Assembly (NCBI RefSeq): GCF_025384765.1
Contig: NZ_VHLL01000001.1
Span: 614,370-678,369 of the forward strand
DNA: 64,000 nt
Direction: 5' to 3'
From: Methanoculleus formosensis
Lineage (GTDB): Archaea > Halobacteriota > Methanomicrobia > Methanomicrobiales > Methanoculleaceae
The position numbers and the translations under genes are program-made. Positions 35,761 through 44,572 of this stretch are shown here, in pieces; position 1 is the first letter of the stretch, and every line of letters starts with the position of its first letter. The notes below the pieces were generated by a model. It did not search any database. It was not told the DNA's origin and worked only from the letters and a program-made list of their open reading frames with translations.

Positions 35761-37002
35761 ATGGCAGTAGCGCTCCCGAAAAATTTCAGCGAGGTCAGGC
35801 AGCACCTGGAGCAGCCGCTTATCCGGAACTCGTTCTTCATCATGGCCTCGTCGTTCGTTGCAGCGGGGTTCGGGTTCTTCTTCTGGATGATCGCCGCCCG
35901 GTTCTACTCGCAGGCGGACGTGGGTGTCGCAACCGCCCTGATGTCGTCGATGGGCCTCCTCATCCTCATCTCCCGCCTCGGTCTCGACCAGTCGGTGATC
36001 CGGTTCTTCCCGAGCCGCGACAAGAACCGGGTGCTCGGGACCGCCGTCCTCGTTCCGACGGCGATTGCGCTCGGTGCAGGCGTCTTCTTCATCGCCGCGG
36101 TCGACGTCCTGGCCCCCGAACTCGCGGTCGTCAGAACGATCGCGCCGCTCTACCTCGCCATCCTCGGGGCTTACTCCATCGTCTGGGTCTTTGAGGGTGC
36201 GCTCAATGCCCTGCGAAAGTCCGAATACTACTTCGCCCTGAACCTGCTCTACGGGACGAGGATCCTCTTCCTCGTCCCTCTGGTCTCCCTCGGCGCGATG
36301 GGCATCTTCGGCGCCTTCGGCCTCTCGTTCATCCTCGGTCTCATCCTGGCCCTCATCCTCCTTGCCAGATGCTCCGTCCGGCCGACGCCGTGCGTCGACC
36401 GGCCCTTCCTGCGGGAGGCGTGGCAGTTCTCCGCCGGCGCGTACATCGCCGGGATCCTGATGTCCGCCCCGAACATGGTCATCCCGATCATGGTGCTCCA
36501 CGTGCTGGGGGCGGAGAGCACCGCCAACTACTACATCACCTACGCGATCGTCTCGATCCTCTTCATGATCCCCTACGCGTTCACGACCTCGCTCTTCGTC
36601 GAGGGGAGCCACGGGGGAGAGATGAAGCGAAGCGTTCTCCGGACGCTCGCGAGCATGTTCGCCCTGCTCATACCTGCGATCATCATTCTCTCCCTCTTCG
36701 GGGAGCCGATCCTCGGCCTGATCGGCAAGGACTACGTCGAAGGGATGGCCCTGCTCCGCGTACTTGCCGTATCCGCTCTCTTCGTCTCCGTCTGCCAGAC
36801 GTTCATATCCATCGCGAAGGTCAGGAACGATATTCGGAGCCTCGTCGTCCTCAGCGGCTTTGTCAGCATCGCCCTGCTCGGTCTCGGCTACGCCCTGATG
36901 AACCGGTTCGGCCTCATCGGCATGGGGTACGCGTGGTTCGCCACCTACGCGGCGGGGACGCTCCTCGTTGGCCTTATCCTGAAGAAGAAAGGATGGCTGT
37001 AG
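35761..37002 (+). CDS. Wzx-type polysaccharide flippase 1
   Basis: A 413-residue integral membrane protein with about 12-14 hydrophobic helices of the MATE/PST (polysaccharide transporter) fold, including FIMASSFVAAGFGFFFWMIA near the N-terminus. It would move lipid-linked glycan precursors across the membrane. A second, unlike flippase lies at 48101. The ATG at 35761 is about 27-35 bases after a TCTAAATAG box, so the mRNA is probably leaderless. Its context with glycosyltransferases supports the role. Confidence 0.85.
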   Translation: MAVALPKNFSEVRQHLEQPLIRNSFFIMASSFVAAGFGFFFWMIAARFYSQADVGVATALMSSMGLLILISRLGLDQSVIRFFPSRDKNRVLGTAVLVPTAIALGAGVFFIAAVDVLAPELAVVRTIAPLYLAILGAYSIVWVFEGALNALRKSEYYFALNLLYGTRILFLVPLVSLGAMGIFGAFGLSFILGLILALILLARCSVRPTPCVDRPFLREAWQFSAGAYIAGILMSAPNMVIPIMVLHVLGAESTANYYITYAIVSILFMIPYAFTTSLFVEGSHGGEMKRSVLRTLASMFALLIPAIIILSLFGEPILGLIGKDYVEGMALLRVLAVSALFVSVCQTFISIAKVRNDIRSLVVLSGFVSIALLGLGYALMNRFGLIGMGYAWFATYAAGTLLVGLILKKKGWL

Positions 37003-37061
37003 TCTCAGTACTTCGCTAAAACGGGTGAGGTAGTCTTTGAGAGGTCAACCCATCGACCTCT

Positions 37062-37143
37062 CTTCGTGTTCTTCGCGCCTTCGCGTGAACTAACCGGAAT
37101 GGGCAACAATACGGTCTCACGCGAAGAGCGCGAAGCCGCGAAG
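37062..37143. repeat. CGCGAAG-heptad hairpin repeat, copy 2
   Basis: Arms CTTCGTGTTCTTCGCGCC and TCACGCGAAGAGCGCGAAG are inverted complements around a 28-base loop. It fills most of the 217-base gap between the convergent flippase and DUF2206-like genes. Confidence 0.75.
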
Positions 37144-37219
37144 TCTGGTGCTGCCAATCCTGTTGTAGGTCGCTGTGCGAGGCTGAAATTCGCGAAGTGC
37201 TGAGTCCCATGATGGGTCT

Positions 37220-39415
37220 TCACCGGTAGTAGACGACGGAACCGGCGTTGTCGTAGACCCGGTGGTGGCCCCGGACGAACCGGTCGGCGTCCGTGTACAT
37301 CGCCGTGGTGACCGCGCCGTGCGTCTCGATCCGGATGCTCTCCCGCACGAGGTTGTAGGTGCCGAAGTAGAGGTAGGAGTTGGGCTCCAGCAGCGATGCA
37401 TCTGCCGGGATGTACCGCTGGTAGCCAGGGTCGAACCCTAAGAGAAGCCACCAGCGCGTGCCGTCGACGTAGACCGGGCGCTCGTCCCCCTCCGAGAAGA
37501 GCCATGCCGCACCCTGCACCTCTCTCGCGTTGAAGACCGGTTTGTCGCCGGTGGTGTCGAGCGCCATCGAGGTCGGGTTGTCGTCCACGACCTGGTAGAG
37601 GAGCCCGCTGTTGAAGAGGAAGAAGACGACGAGGAACGCCGAGAGCGCCTGGTAGGCCGTCCCCATGAACGGGGCAGCCCTGATCCCCCGTATCCACCCG
37701 GTCACTCTCTCGTACAGCGCTATACCGCCGATGATCGCGAACGGGGCGAGGAAGATCAGGGTGATGTGGTAGAGCCTGCTGGTGTTGAGCGAGCTTGCGA
37801 AGAACGGGACGACGATGCCGGCTATGTTGATGAGGAAGAAGACGAGCGAGACGGCGAGGTACTCCGGTTCGATCCGCCACCGCTCGCGCTTCAGGAGGGT
37901 TGCAAGCAGCCCGACGGCGATGAGGCCCTGGGTGGCGACATGGACGACCTTCGCGAGGCTGTGCAGGGGCGTCGTCGACTGGCTGGTGAGGATGTGCAGC
38001 CCCTGGGCGGTTTTCGGGCCGGCTGAGTCCATAAAGAGCGTGGTCCATATCTTGTCCCCGATGCCGGTGACGGTAGCGAGCGCCGTGCCTTCGGCGACCG
38101 TCGAGTACCAGAGGAAGGCAAGAGCGGCGAAGATGAGGATGTAGGGGAGGATGAGGGTTCTGATGGGTGTCGTTGCCGCAGGACCGAGGGGGTCGGGCCT
38201 CAGGAGGCCCGCAACCCGGGCGAGTCTCTCCGGCAGCCAGGACTGCAGGCGCTCGGGAACGGCGAGCAGCAGCCATGCCGGGACGAGCGAGAAGAGATAG
38301 ATATACGAGAGCCCGTAGTGGGAGACGATCATGGCGAACGCGAAGGCGACCATCAGAAACGCCTGTCTGCCCCGGTCCATGCTCTTGTCGATCAACGCAA
38401 GGACGGTCAGCGCAAGGAAGAGCTCCGCGATCTGCTGGCGGGCGAGGGAGATCATCTCCGTGTAGAACGTAAAGAACGAGAAGAAGAAGAAGATCGAGAA
38501 GAACCCTATCCTCGCGTCCGTCTGTTTCTCGACCGCACGGTAGAGTGCGAGTGGTACGAGCGCGAAGAGGAGGGGGTAGACGATCTTGAAGATCCAGACG
38601 GGGTCGAGATCGCATATGAGCGAGTAGATGGGGACGAGTGCAACGACGGAGAGCATCCCGTTCGTGTTATACGGGATGGTCATGTCCCAGAGCCCCGGCA
38701 CCAACACGCCGTTTACGAGGTTGAGTTCGTGGTGGATATCGTAGCCCCAGACATACCCCGATATCAGCGAGGTATGGTAGAGGAGCGCCAGTGCGATGGT
38801 GTAGACCCCGAGCCCGTAGCAGGATTTTGGGATGAAGCGGTCGAACCCGACGGCGAGACCGATGACGGCGATCAGGACGAGGAGGAGGAAGAGGAACGTG
38901 ACCATGTGGTGGTTGTCGCGCAGGTATGTCCCGATGATCGCGAGGAACGGGAGGAGTATCAGGAACGGCACCGCCGGGGAGGAGGGGACGGCGAGCCTGG
39001 GGTTCTCAGTGGTACGCCCCTTATCCCTGGTGAGCGCGAGATAGAGCAGGACCTGCACGACGGCGACGAGCGTGATGATGAGGATCGAGAACGAGAACGG
39101 CCGCGTATACCTGAGCAGGGGGTATACGATGTTGGCGGTGAGGCCGGTGAGCATGACGACCACGAGGCTCAGCCCGACGGAGTAGAGGAGCGTCTCGATC
39201 GTGCCGAGATCGTGGAACCTGAGCGCCTTCAGCACGAGGACCCCAGGGAGGAGGGTGAGGTAGAGGAACGCCAGAGCTTCCCTGGCTATTGGTATGTAAT
39301 ACCCGACGAGATCGAGCGAGACCACCGCCAGGAAGGCGAACTGGAGCGCCTGGAACATCCAGAAGAACGTTCTGTTGTCCCAGTCATTCATCCGGAACGG
39401 GTCTGGCAGGTGCAT
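37220..39415 (-). CDS. Large polytopic membrane protein (DUF2206-like)
   Basis: A 731-residue protein with about 14-16 membrane helices in the first 560 residues and a soluble C-terminal domain of some 150 residues (RPVYVDGTRWWLLLGFD region). This layout and sequence match the DUF2206 family common in archaeal surface-polysaccharide clusters, which resembles GT-C glycosyltransferases. Substrate unknown. Start chosen at ATG 39415 (MHLPDPFRMN) since upstream residues are not hydrophobic or conserved. Confidence 0.78.
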   Translation of the reverse strand: MHLPDPFRMNDWDNRTFFWMFQALQFAFLAVVSLDLVGYYIPIAREALAFLYLTLLPGVLVLKALRFHDLGTIETLLYSVGLSLVVVMLTGLTANIVYPLLRYTRPFSFSILIITLVAVVQVLLYLALTRDKGRTTENPRLAVPSSPAVPFLILLPFLAIIGTYLRDNHHMVTFLFLLLVLIAVIGLAVGFDRFIPKSCYGLGVYTIALALLYHTSLISGYVWGYDIHHELNLVNGVLVPGLWDMTIPYNTNGMLSVVALVPIYSLICDLDPVWIFKIVYPLLFALVPLALYRAVEKQTDARIGFFSIFFFFSFFTFYTEMISLARQQIAELFLALTVLALIDKSMDRGRQAFLMVAFAFAMIVSHYGLSYIYLFSLVPAWLLLAVPERLQSWLPERLARVAGLLRPDPLGPAATTPIRTLILPYILIFAALAFLWYSTVAEGTALATVTGIGDKIWTTLFMDSAGPKTAQGLHILTSQSTTPLHSLAKVVHVATQGLIAVGLLATLLKRERWRIEPEYLAVSLVFFLINIAGIVVPFFASSLNTSRLYHITLIFLAPFAIIGGIALYERVTGWIRGIRAAPFMGTAYQALSAFLVVFFLFNSGLLYQVVDDNPTSMALDTTGDKPVFNAREVQGAAWLFSEGDERPVYVDGTRWWLLLGFDPGYQRYIPADASLLEPNSYLYFGTYNLVRESIRIETHGAVTTAMYTDADRFVRGHHRVYDNAGSVVYYR

Positions 39416-39548
39416 GGTATCACTTGTTTGGATCGGCTGCGTGCATGGAGAGTGAGTCTTTCCGGCGACGGTTTCGGTGCACCTAATCTCCGGCCAACCT
39501 ATTAATGTGTTGCGCCGGTCCCGGCCCTCTTCCCGGAGGGGGATGAGG

Positions 39549-40724
39549 TCATCGCTTGTTCCCGGGGAGGGGGGCGGCGTCGGTGAACGCCTCATCCGCG
39601 GGAACGCCTCTCCTCCCCCGGGCGGATGCCACCTCGCGGTAAACCGCGAGAAGCGACCCCACTATCGTCGACCAGGCCATGTCCGTCTTCAGTTTCGCGT
39701 AGCCCTGCTCCCCCATCCTGCGGCACCCCTCGGGGTCCTTCAGCAGGCGGACGATCGCGGCTGCCAGCGCTTCCGGGTCGCGCGGCGGCACGACGTACCC
39801 GGTCACCCCGTCGTCGACCACCTCGGGCAGGCTCCCGACGTCCGTCACCACCACCGGCCGCCGGAACCCGTATGCGGTCGGTATGACGCCGCTCTGGGAC
39901 GCCTCGATGTACGGGAGCGCCACGACGCTTGCCTGTTCAAAAAGCCGGGCGCCCTCTTCGTAGGGTATCCGGTAGTTATAGACCTCGAACGCGTCCCGGC
40001 CCGCCATCGCCTCCTCGTACCTGCCGAACTCCTCGCCCGTTCCGGCGATGACGATCCGGGCGTCTGGAACCTCGTGGGTGATGAGCGGCTCCGCCCGGAT
40101 CAGGCAGTCGAGCCCTTTATATCGGTGGATGCGCCCGAAGAAGAGGACCCGGCGGCCGTCGGGCCCGGGATCGTTCTCGGCGAACTTCACGAACGGCGCC
40201 ACCTCGTGCTCGCCGATGGGGATGACGTGCACGATCTCTCTTTTGACGCGGTAGTCCTTCACCAGGGTCTCCCGGAGGACCTTCCCGTGAACGAAGATCC
40301 GCTCAGGCAGGCCCCTCGATACGAAGAGGGTGAGCCGGTAGAGCAGCGAGCCTATGTCAAGAAGGCGGTCTTCGCCGGGGTGGGGTTCGATGTCGTGGAA
40401 CGTCGCCACCAGCGGATACTTCCGCAGCATCGGGAGGAGCGGGCAGAGCATGGGGTTGTTCACCTGGAAGTGGACGACGTCGGGCGCGAAGTCGTCGATT
40501 GCGGCGACGATATCTTTGAGCATCGGGTAGCATGACGGGCCGAACCTCCCGGCGCACTGCGAGTAGCCGAAGAGGTGAACCTTCACGGCCGGGTCGATGC
40601 TCGCCTGGTACTCCTCCGACCGGTAGTCGGGGAGGAGCAGCAGCACCTCGGTATGCCGGGCAAGCTCGTTTGCCATCTGGATGGTGTAGTCGTAGAACCA
40701 GAAGGTCAGGCACGCCACTCGCAT
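39549..40724 (-). CDS. Family 4 glycosyltransferase A
   Basis: A 391-residue GT-B enzyme: N-terminal MRVACLTFWFYDYTIQMANE, donor-binding RVLFFGRIHRYKGLDCLIRA and the C-terminal nucleotide-sugar block EASQSGVIPTAYGFRRPVVV with the E-x7-E spacing partly kept. It would add a sugar from a nucleotide donor to a lipid-linked glycan at the cytoplasmic face. It sits upstream of the DUF2206-like gene on the same strand with a gap of 130 bases. Confidence 0.88.
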   Translation of the reverse strand: MRVACLTFWFYDYTIQMANELARHTEVLLLLPDYRSEEYQASIDPAVKVHLFGYSQCAGRFGPSCYPMLKDIVAAIDDFAPDVVHFQVNNPMLCPLLPMLRKYPLVATFHDIEPHPGEDRLLDIGSLLYRLTLFVSRGLPERIFVHGKVLRETLVKDYRVKREIVHVIPIGEHEVAPFVKFAENDPGPDGRRVLFFGRIHRYKGLDCLIRAEPLITHEVPDARIVIAGTGEEFGRYEEAMAGRDAFEVYNYRIPYEEGARLFEQASVVALPYIEASQSGVIPTAYGFRRPVVVTDVGSLPEVVDDGVTGYVVPPRDPEALAAAIVRLLKDPEGCRRMGEQGYAKLKTDMAWSTIVGSLLAVYREVASARGRRGVPADEAFTDAAPLPGNKR

Positions 40725-40886
40725 AGGGGCTCTCTCTGTGAGGATGCTCTATATAGAGGTTGCGCCGCGAGGCGTCGTTAGACGGATGAACCTCAGTTGG
40801 GCGTGCGTAAGCCCGGCGCCATACGCTCCGGCGCCCGTCCCCCTCCGGGCGTATCCACATCGTCTTCCTGCTGCATCGGGCCGCAA

Positions 40887-40994
40887 GGATTCCTGATTCA
40901 CGCAAGCGGTCTGGAATCCACGCCATTTCACGGCATCGCCCTGTAGCGAGGGCCGGAGATTCCGTGCCGTGCCGGCGCACGAGACCGAATCTCC
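40887..40994. ncRNA. Candidate structured RNA (hairpin cluster)
   Basis: Three adjacent inverted repeats: GGATTCC (40887-40893) with GGAATCC (40913-40919); GCCCT-gtagcg-AGGGC just before 40955; and GGAGATTC (40955-40962) with GAATCTCC (40987-40994), the last enclosing CGTGC-cggc-GCACG. Strand and expression are unknown; a DNA-level element is possible. Confidence 0.3.
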
Positions 40995-41206
40995 ATTCGT
41001 TCCGGATGAAAGCGTTTCGGGGAGGGTCACTCCTGCCGAATGGTAGCGGCAAGCGCGAGTATTTGTAGTCTTTGGTTTTAACTAAACTGATTATATAATA
41101 CCTTTTTGCAGGATCTGATCTCCATTATGGCGCAATGTCATCAGGGCAGATGGCATCTTTGCTGCCTATATTCCCGATTAATCCCTCAGATTAATTTTAT
41201 TTTAAC

Positions 41207-41224
41207 AATAAAATATATATATGG
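41207..41224 (+). promoter_or_regulatory. TATA box of family A copy 4
   Basis: AAAATATATATATGG lies about 45-60 bases before the ATG at 41269 in an AT-rich window. Confidence 0.5.
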
Positions 41225-41268
41225 CAATGGAAAGACGGTAGTGATACCTCACAGAGAGGCTGAATGGC

Positions 41269-42726
41269 ATGATAGACAGGCAGAATATACTGAGACTGGG
41301 TGCAGCACTACTGGTGTGCTGCTTTGTTGCAGCACTCTCTCCGGTAAGTGCGGCTGAGTCCGCAAACCCGGCCACGCTCACCGTGGCTGCAAGTGATAGC
41401 ACCGAACTGTCGAAGAACCAGGCAGACTATGTCTGTGACGGGGTCGACGACCATGCCGAGATCCAGGCGGCGCTCGCTGCGCTGCCCGACGGCGGCAACG
41501 TCGTCCTGATGGACGGTACATTCAACTGCGCCGGCGTCATCGCGCCTCCGGCAGGCACGACGCTCTCCGGGCAGGGTCCGGATGCGACGAACCTTGTCTT
41601 CACCAATGACGGACGGATCAACGTCGACCGCGAGAACATCACGCTGGACGGGTTCTCCGTCGAGGGCAGCGGTTACAGCAGCGGTGTCAAGTGGCTCGGC
41701 GTGCTGACTATCCGTGCAAGCCACGCGAAGATCCACAACATCACGGGCACCGCAGATGCGAGCATCCAGGCGGTCTACCTCCTGATCCACGATCCGGCGG
41801 TATACGCCCCGACCCTCGAAGATGTCGAGTTCGTCAACTGCAAGGCCGTGGACACCGGGACGTACGGGTTCCTCCACAACGCCTGGGGCTCGACGAACAA
41901 GGTGATCAAGGACGTTCGTTACGAGAACTGTGCCGCGATCAACTGCGGGAGCACAGGCGTGTTCAACCCCTGGATCACCGGGTTCGACTTCGCGGAGCTC
42001 AACGACATGGACGGTCTTTACGTGAAAGACTGCTATGCGGAAGGCAACCTGGAGTCCGGGTTCCACTTTGAGTTCGACCCCACGGTGACGAACGCCGTCC
42101 TCGAGAACTGCACGAGCAAGAACAACGGGGTCAAGCCCTACCCGACGGTGCCCTACAAGCAGAGCGACATGTCGACCCACTACTTCGGGTGCGGCTTCTA
42201 CGCCCCGAACGCCGACGTGACGTTCATCGACTGTGTCGCGGAAGGCAACTCGCTGTATGGGTTCTACGCCACGAACGGCGGGAAGCTCTACAACTGTGTC
42301 GAGAAGGACACCGGCGCCGGGAAGACCGACTACACCCATCGTAAACCGGCCGGCTACTACAGCATCCCGAGCCGCTCGACCGACCCCGCGCTGGTGCTTG
42401 AGGACTGCACGAGCATCGACTCGCACGGCTACGGCCTCCAGGTCGACCTCGCGAGCAACATCCAGATCAGGAACTTCGAGCTCGTGAACCCGGCAGGGAT
42501 CGACGGCAAGGGCGCAAGCCTCGGCGGCACGAACGGCCAGTTCGGCAATGCCGAAGTGGATATCCACGCCTCCGGTGATCAGGTCGAGACGCTCGTCTGG
42601 GCGAAGAACAACCAGAACGTCCAGTACACCGGAGAGATAACCTCCGGCTCCGAGAAGGCGTTCCTGGTCGAGGGCGGAGAGAACGTCCAGACGGACGGCA
42701 TGGCGGTTGCGTCTGCCGGCGAGTAA
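41269..42726 (+). CDS. Secreted right-handed beta-helix protein, family A copy 4
   Basis: A 485-residue exported protein with a signal peptide (ALLVCCFVAALSPVSAAESA) and the family-A helix: EIQAALAALPDGGNV, VDTGTYGFLHNAWG, GNLESGFHFEFDP and DMSTHYFGCGFYAPN. It is closest to copy 3, sharing long runs of identical bases, but lacks CARDB and dockerin domains. It stands apart from copies 1-3 by a flippase, the DUF2206-like gene and a glycosyltransferase. No sorting signal is seen, so it may be freely secreted or glycan-bound. Confidence 0.86.
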   Translation: MIDRQNILRLGAALLVCCFVAALSPVSAAESANPATLTVAASDSTELSKNQADYVCDGVDDHAEIQAALAALPDGGNVVLMDGTFNCAGVIAPPAGTTLSGQGPDATNLVFTNDGRINVDRENITLDGFSVEGSGYSSGVKWLGVLTIRASHAKIHNITGTADASIQAVYLLIHDPAVYAPTLEDVEFVNCKAVDTGTYGFLHNAWGSTNKVIKDVRYENCAAINCGSTGVFNPWITGFDFAELNDMDGLYVKDCYAEGNLESGFHFEFDPTVTNAVLENCTSKNNGVKPYPTVPYKQSDMSTHYFGCGFYAPNADVTFIDCVAEGNSLYGFYATNGGKLYNCVEKDTGAGKTDYTHRKPAGYYSIPSRSTDPALVLEDCTSIDSHGYGLQVDLASNIQIRNFELVNPAGIDGKGASLGGTNGQFGNAEVDIHASGDQVETLVWAKNNQNVQYTGEITSGSEKAFLVEGGENVQTDGMAVASAGE

Positions 42727-42741
42727 ACCGGTCGATACCAT

Positions 42742-42775
42742 CGGGCCTGACGGGCCCGGTCCTAATCTTTTTTTA
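42742..42775 (+). terminator. Hairpin plus T-run terminator
   Basis: CGGGCC (42742-42747) pairs with GGCCCG (42753-42758), then T7 at 42768-42774, just after the copy-4 stop. Confidence 0.6.
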
Positions 42776-42918
42776 CGTTTTGTTAAATCCTCCTGAGGCC
42801 GAATCCCCTCCGGATTATTCATATCTCCGACTCACGCGAAGAACGACGGCCCTTTGGGCCGGAGTTCGAGCACCGTCAGGTGCGAGCGCGCGAAAGGAAC
42901 TGCGGACACCTTCACCAA

Positions 42919-42992
42919 CTTCGCGCCTTCGCGCGAGACTGCATCGCTGTTCCCGCACAAGTGCCTCACGCGAAGACGCGAAGAACGCGAAG
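42919..42992. repeat. CGCGAAG-heptad hairpin repeat, copy 3
   Basis: CTTCGCGCCTTCGCGCGA and TCACGCGAAGACGCGAAG face each other around a 29-base loop. It is contained in the first unit of the tandem duplication. Confidence 0.72.
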
Positions 42993-43129
42993 AGCGATCG
43001 GTCAACGGGCAGGAGCATGAGAAACCCGGGGTTTCGAGGTGCGAAGGGTGAGCACCCGCAGGGTGGGAGCGGGAGTTCGAGCACCGTCAGGTGCGAGAGC
43101 GCGGAAGGAACTGCGAACACCTTCACCAA

Positions 43130-43203
43130 CTTCGCGCCTTCGCGCGAGAATGCGTCGCTGTTCCCGCACAATAGCCTCACGCGAAGACGCGAAGAACGCG
43201 AAG
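43130..43203. repeat. CGCGAAG-heptad hairpin repeat, copy 4
   Basis: Same arms and loop as copy 3, in the second unit of the tandem duplication. Confidence 0.72.
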
Positions 43204-43325
43204 GGGGCTGTCAATACCCATCCGGACTTCGCGCTCTCGAAGAACTTCGTTCTTCTCATGCTCCGGCCTCTATTGGGAGTATGTCGGATATTCCCGGGAG
43301 CGGCTCTGCCGGGCGGGAAGAAAGA

Positions 43326-44561
43326 TCAAAAGGTGTCCGGAGCCTTCGGGACCGCCTCTCGTGAGACGTCCGCCGGTGCATTCCCCTCCGCGCTCCCGGT
43401 AACCTTCGCGTAGAACGTCTCGATATCGCGGACGATTGCCTTCCAGTTGTACCTGGTCCGGACGAGTTCTTTCGCCTGCTCCCCGAGCCGTGCCCGCAGT
43501 GCATCGTCGGCAAGCAGGCGTCCGATGACGTCGGCGAGCGCCTCCGGCGTATACTCCGTATTGAACCCGACGGCGTCGTCGATCCACCCGAGCAGGTCCC
43601 CCTTGCCCGTCGTCACGATGGGTGTCCCGCAGAGGCACGATTCGAGGAACGTCATCGGAAAGCCGGTGAAACTCGGTGTCACGAAGACGTCGGCGTCGGT
43701 GTACGCGGCCATCTTCTCCTCTTTGCTCACGAACCCGGTGAAGATCACCCGGTCGTCGAGACCGAGCGACCCGACCCGCTGCCTGAACTCCTCGTTGTGG
43801 CCCATGTCCCCCCCCACCAGCACGAGAACGGCGTCGCCCTCCTCCCGTACGACCACGGCAAATGAGCGGATCAGGAGATCGATCCCCTTCGTCGGGTCGA
43901 GCCTCCCGAGGTAGAGCACGACCTTCGCAGCGTCGTCGATCCCCCATGCCGCACGGAACATGCCGCGAGCCGGAAGGGAGGGGTACTCGGCGAGGTCGAT
44001 GCCGTTCGGGAGGATCGCGATCTTCTCGTCGGCAACACCGAGCTCCCGATACCGCTCCGCCTCCGTCTCGTTGAGCGCGATAACCCCCGCAGCGCCGAGG
44101 ATCACCTTCTCCGACCAGAACCGGTCGAAGAGCCGCTTCATCCGCGCAGAGCCCGTATCCCGCGGGAGTGCCCCGTGCGCCTGGAGGACGTAGGGCACGC
44201 CGTACTTCCTCGCGTAGTGCGAGGCGATGACAGTGAGCATGGTGCGGTGGTCGTGGATGTGGACGAGATCGAACCCGGCAACCTCCCGTCTCGCGACCGC
44301 CGGCATGCGGTAGGGCATCACCGGCACGATCGTCCCGCGGGCGTATTTTCGTAGATTCTCAAAGTAATAGACGTCCATTCCGTCGACGGGCGTGATGCGG
44401 TTCGTCGGCAGGTCGCTCGGGTAGATGCTCCGGTTCGTCGTGTAGACAGTGATATCGTGCCCGTTCTCGTGCAGGGCCCGGGAGATGTCGTATGCGACCC
44501 GAGCCACCCCGCCCGACTCCCAGAGCGGTTTGAAGAACGGGGTCACCTGTAATATCTTCAT
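43326..44561 (-). CDS. Family 4 glycosyltransferase B
   Basis: A 411-residue GT-B enzyme starting MKILQVTPFFKPLWESGGVA, with VLYLGRLDPTKGIDLLIRSF and PSFTGFPMTFLESCLCGTPI (E-x7-E region) as donor-site motifs. The ATG at 44561 follows a strong GGAGGA ribosome site; the longer frame upstream is not family-like. It ends a possible two-gene transcript with the CapA-like gene, whose stop lies 12 bases upstream. Confidence 0.9.
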   Translation of the reverse strand: MKILQVTPFFKPLWESGGVARVAYDISRALHENGHDITVYTTNRSIYPSDLPTNRITPVDGMDVYYFENLRKYARGTIVPVMPYRMPAVARREVAGFDLVHIHDHRTMLTVIASHYARKYGVPYVLQAHGALPRDTGSARMKRLFDRFWSEKVILGAAGVIALNETEAERYRELGVADEKIAILPNGIDLAEYPSLPARGMFRAAWGIDDAAKVVLYLGRLDPTKGIDLLIRSFAVVVREEGDAVLVLVGGDMGHNEEFRQRVGSLGLDDRVIFTGFVSKEEKMAAYTDADVFVTPSFTGFPMTFLESCLCGTPIVTTGKGDLLGWIDDAVGFNTEYTPEALADVIGRLLADDALRARLGEQAKELVRTRYNWKAIVRDIETFYAKVTGSAEGNAPADVSREAVPKAPDTF

Positions 44562-44572
44562 GCCATATCCTC

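Larger units (their letters stand above)
40725..41268. other. 544-bp intergenic region with hairpin cluster
   Basis: No gene is supported. The left half is GC-rich and strongly structured (hairpins between 40887 and 40994); the right 200 bases are AT-rich and include the promoter of the beta-helix gene at 41269. Confidence 0.5.
42861..43203. repeat. Tandem 211-bp duplication in a gene-free region
   Basis: Two units of about 132 bases, 42861-42992 and 43072-43203, are almost identical (about 95 percent by eye) and separated by 79 bases. Each starts GGAGTTCGAGCACCGTCAGG and ends with the heptad block CACGCGAAGACGCGAAG. The 600-base gap between 42727 and 43325 holds no other supported feature. 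Confidence 0.75.

Noticed and set aside
42815..43260. CRISPR array
   Set aside because: There are only two long near-identical units plus heptad hairpins, with no regular 25-40 base repeats and spacers and no cas genes.
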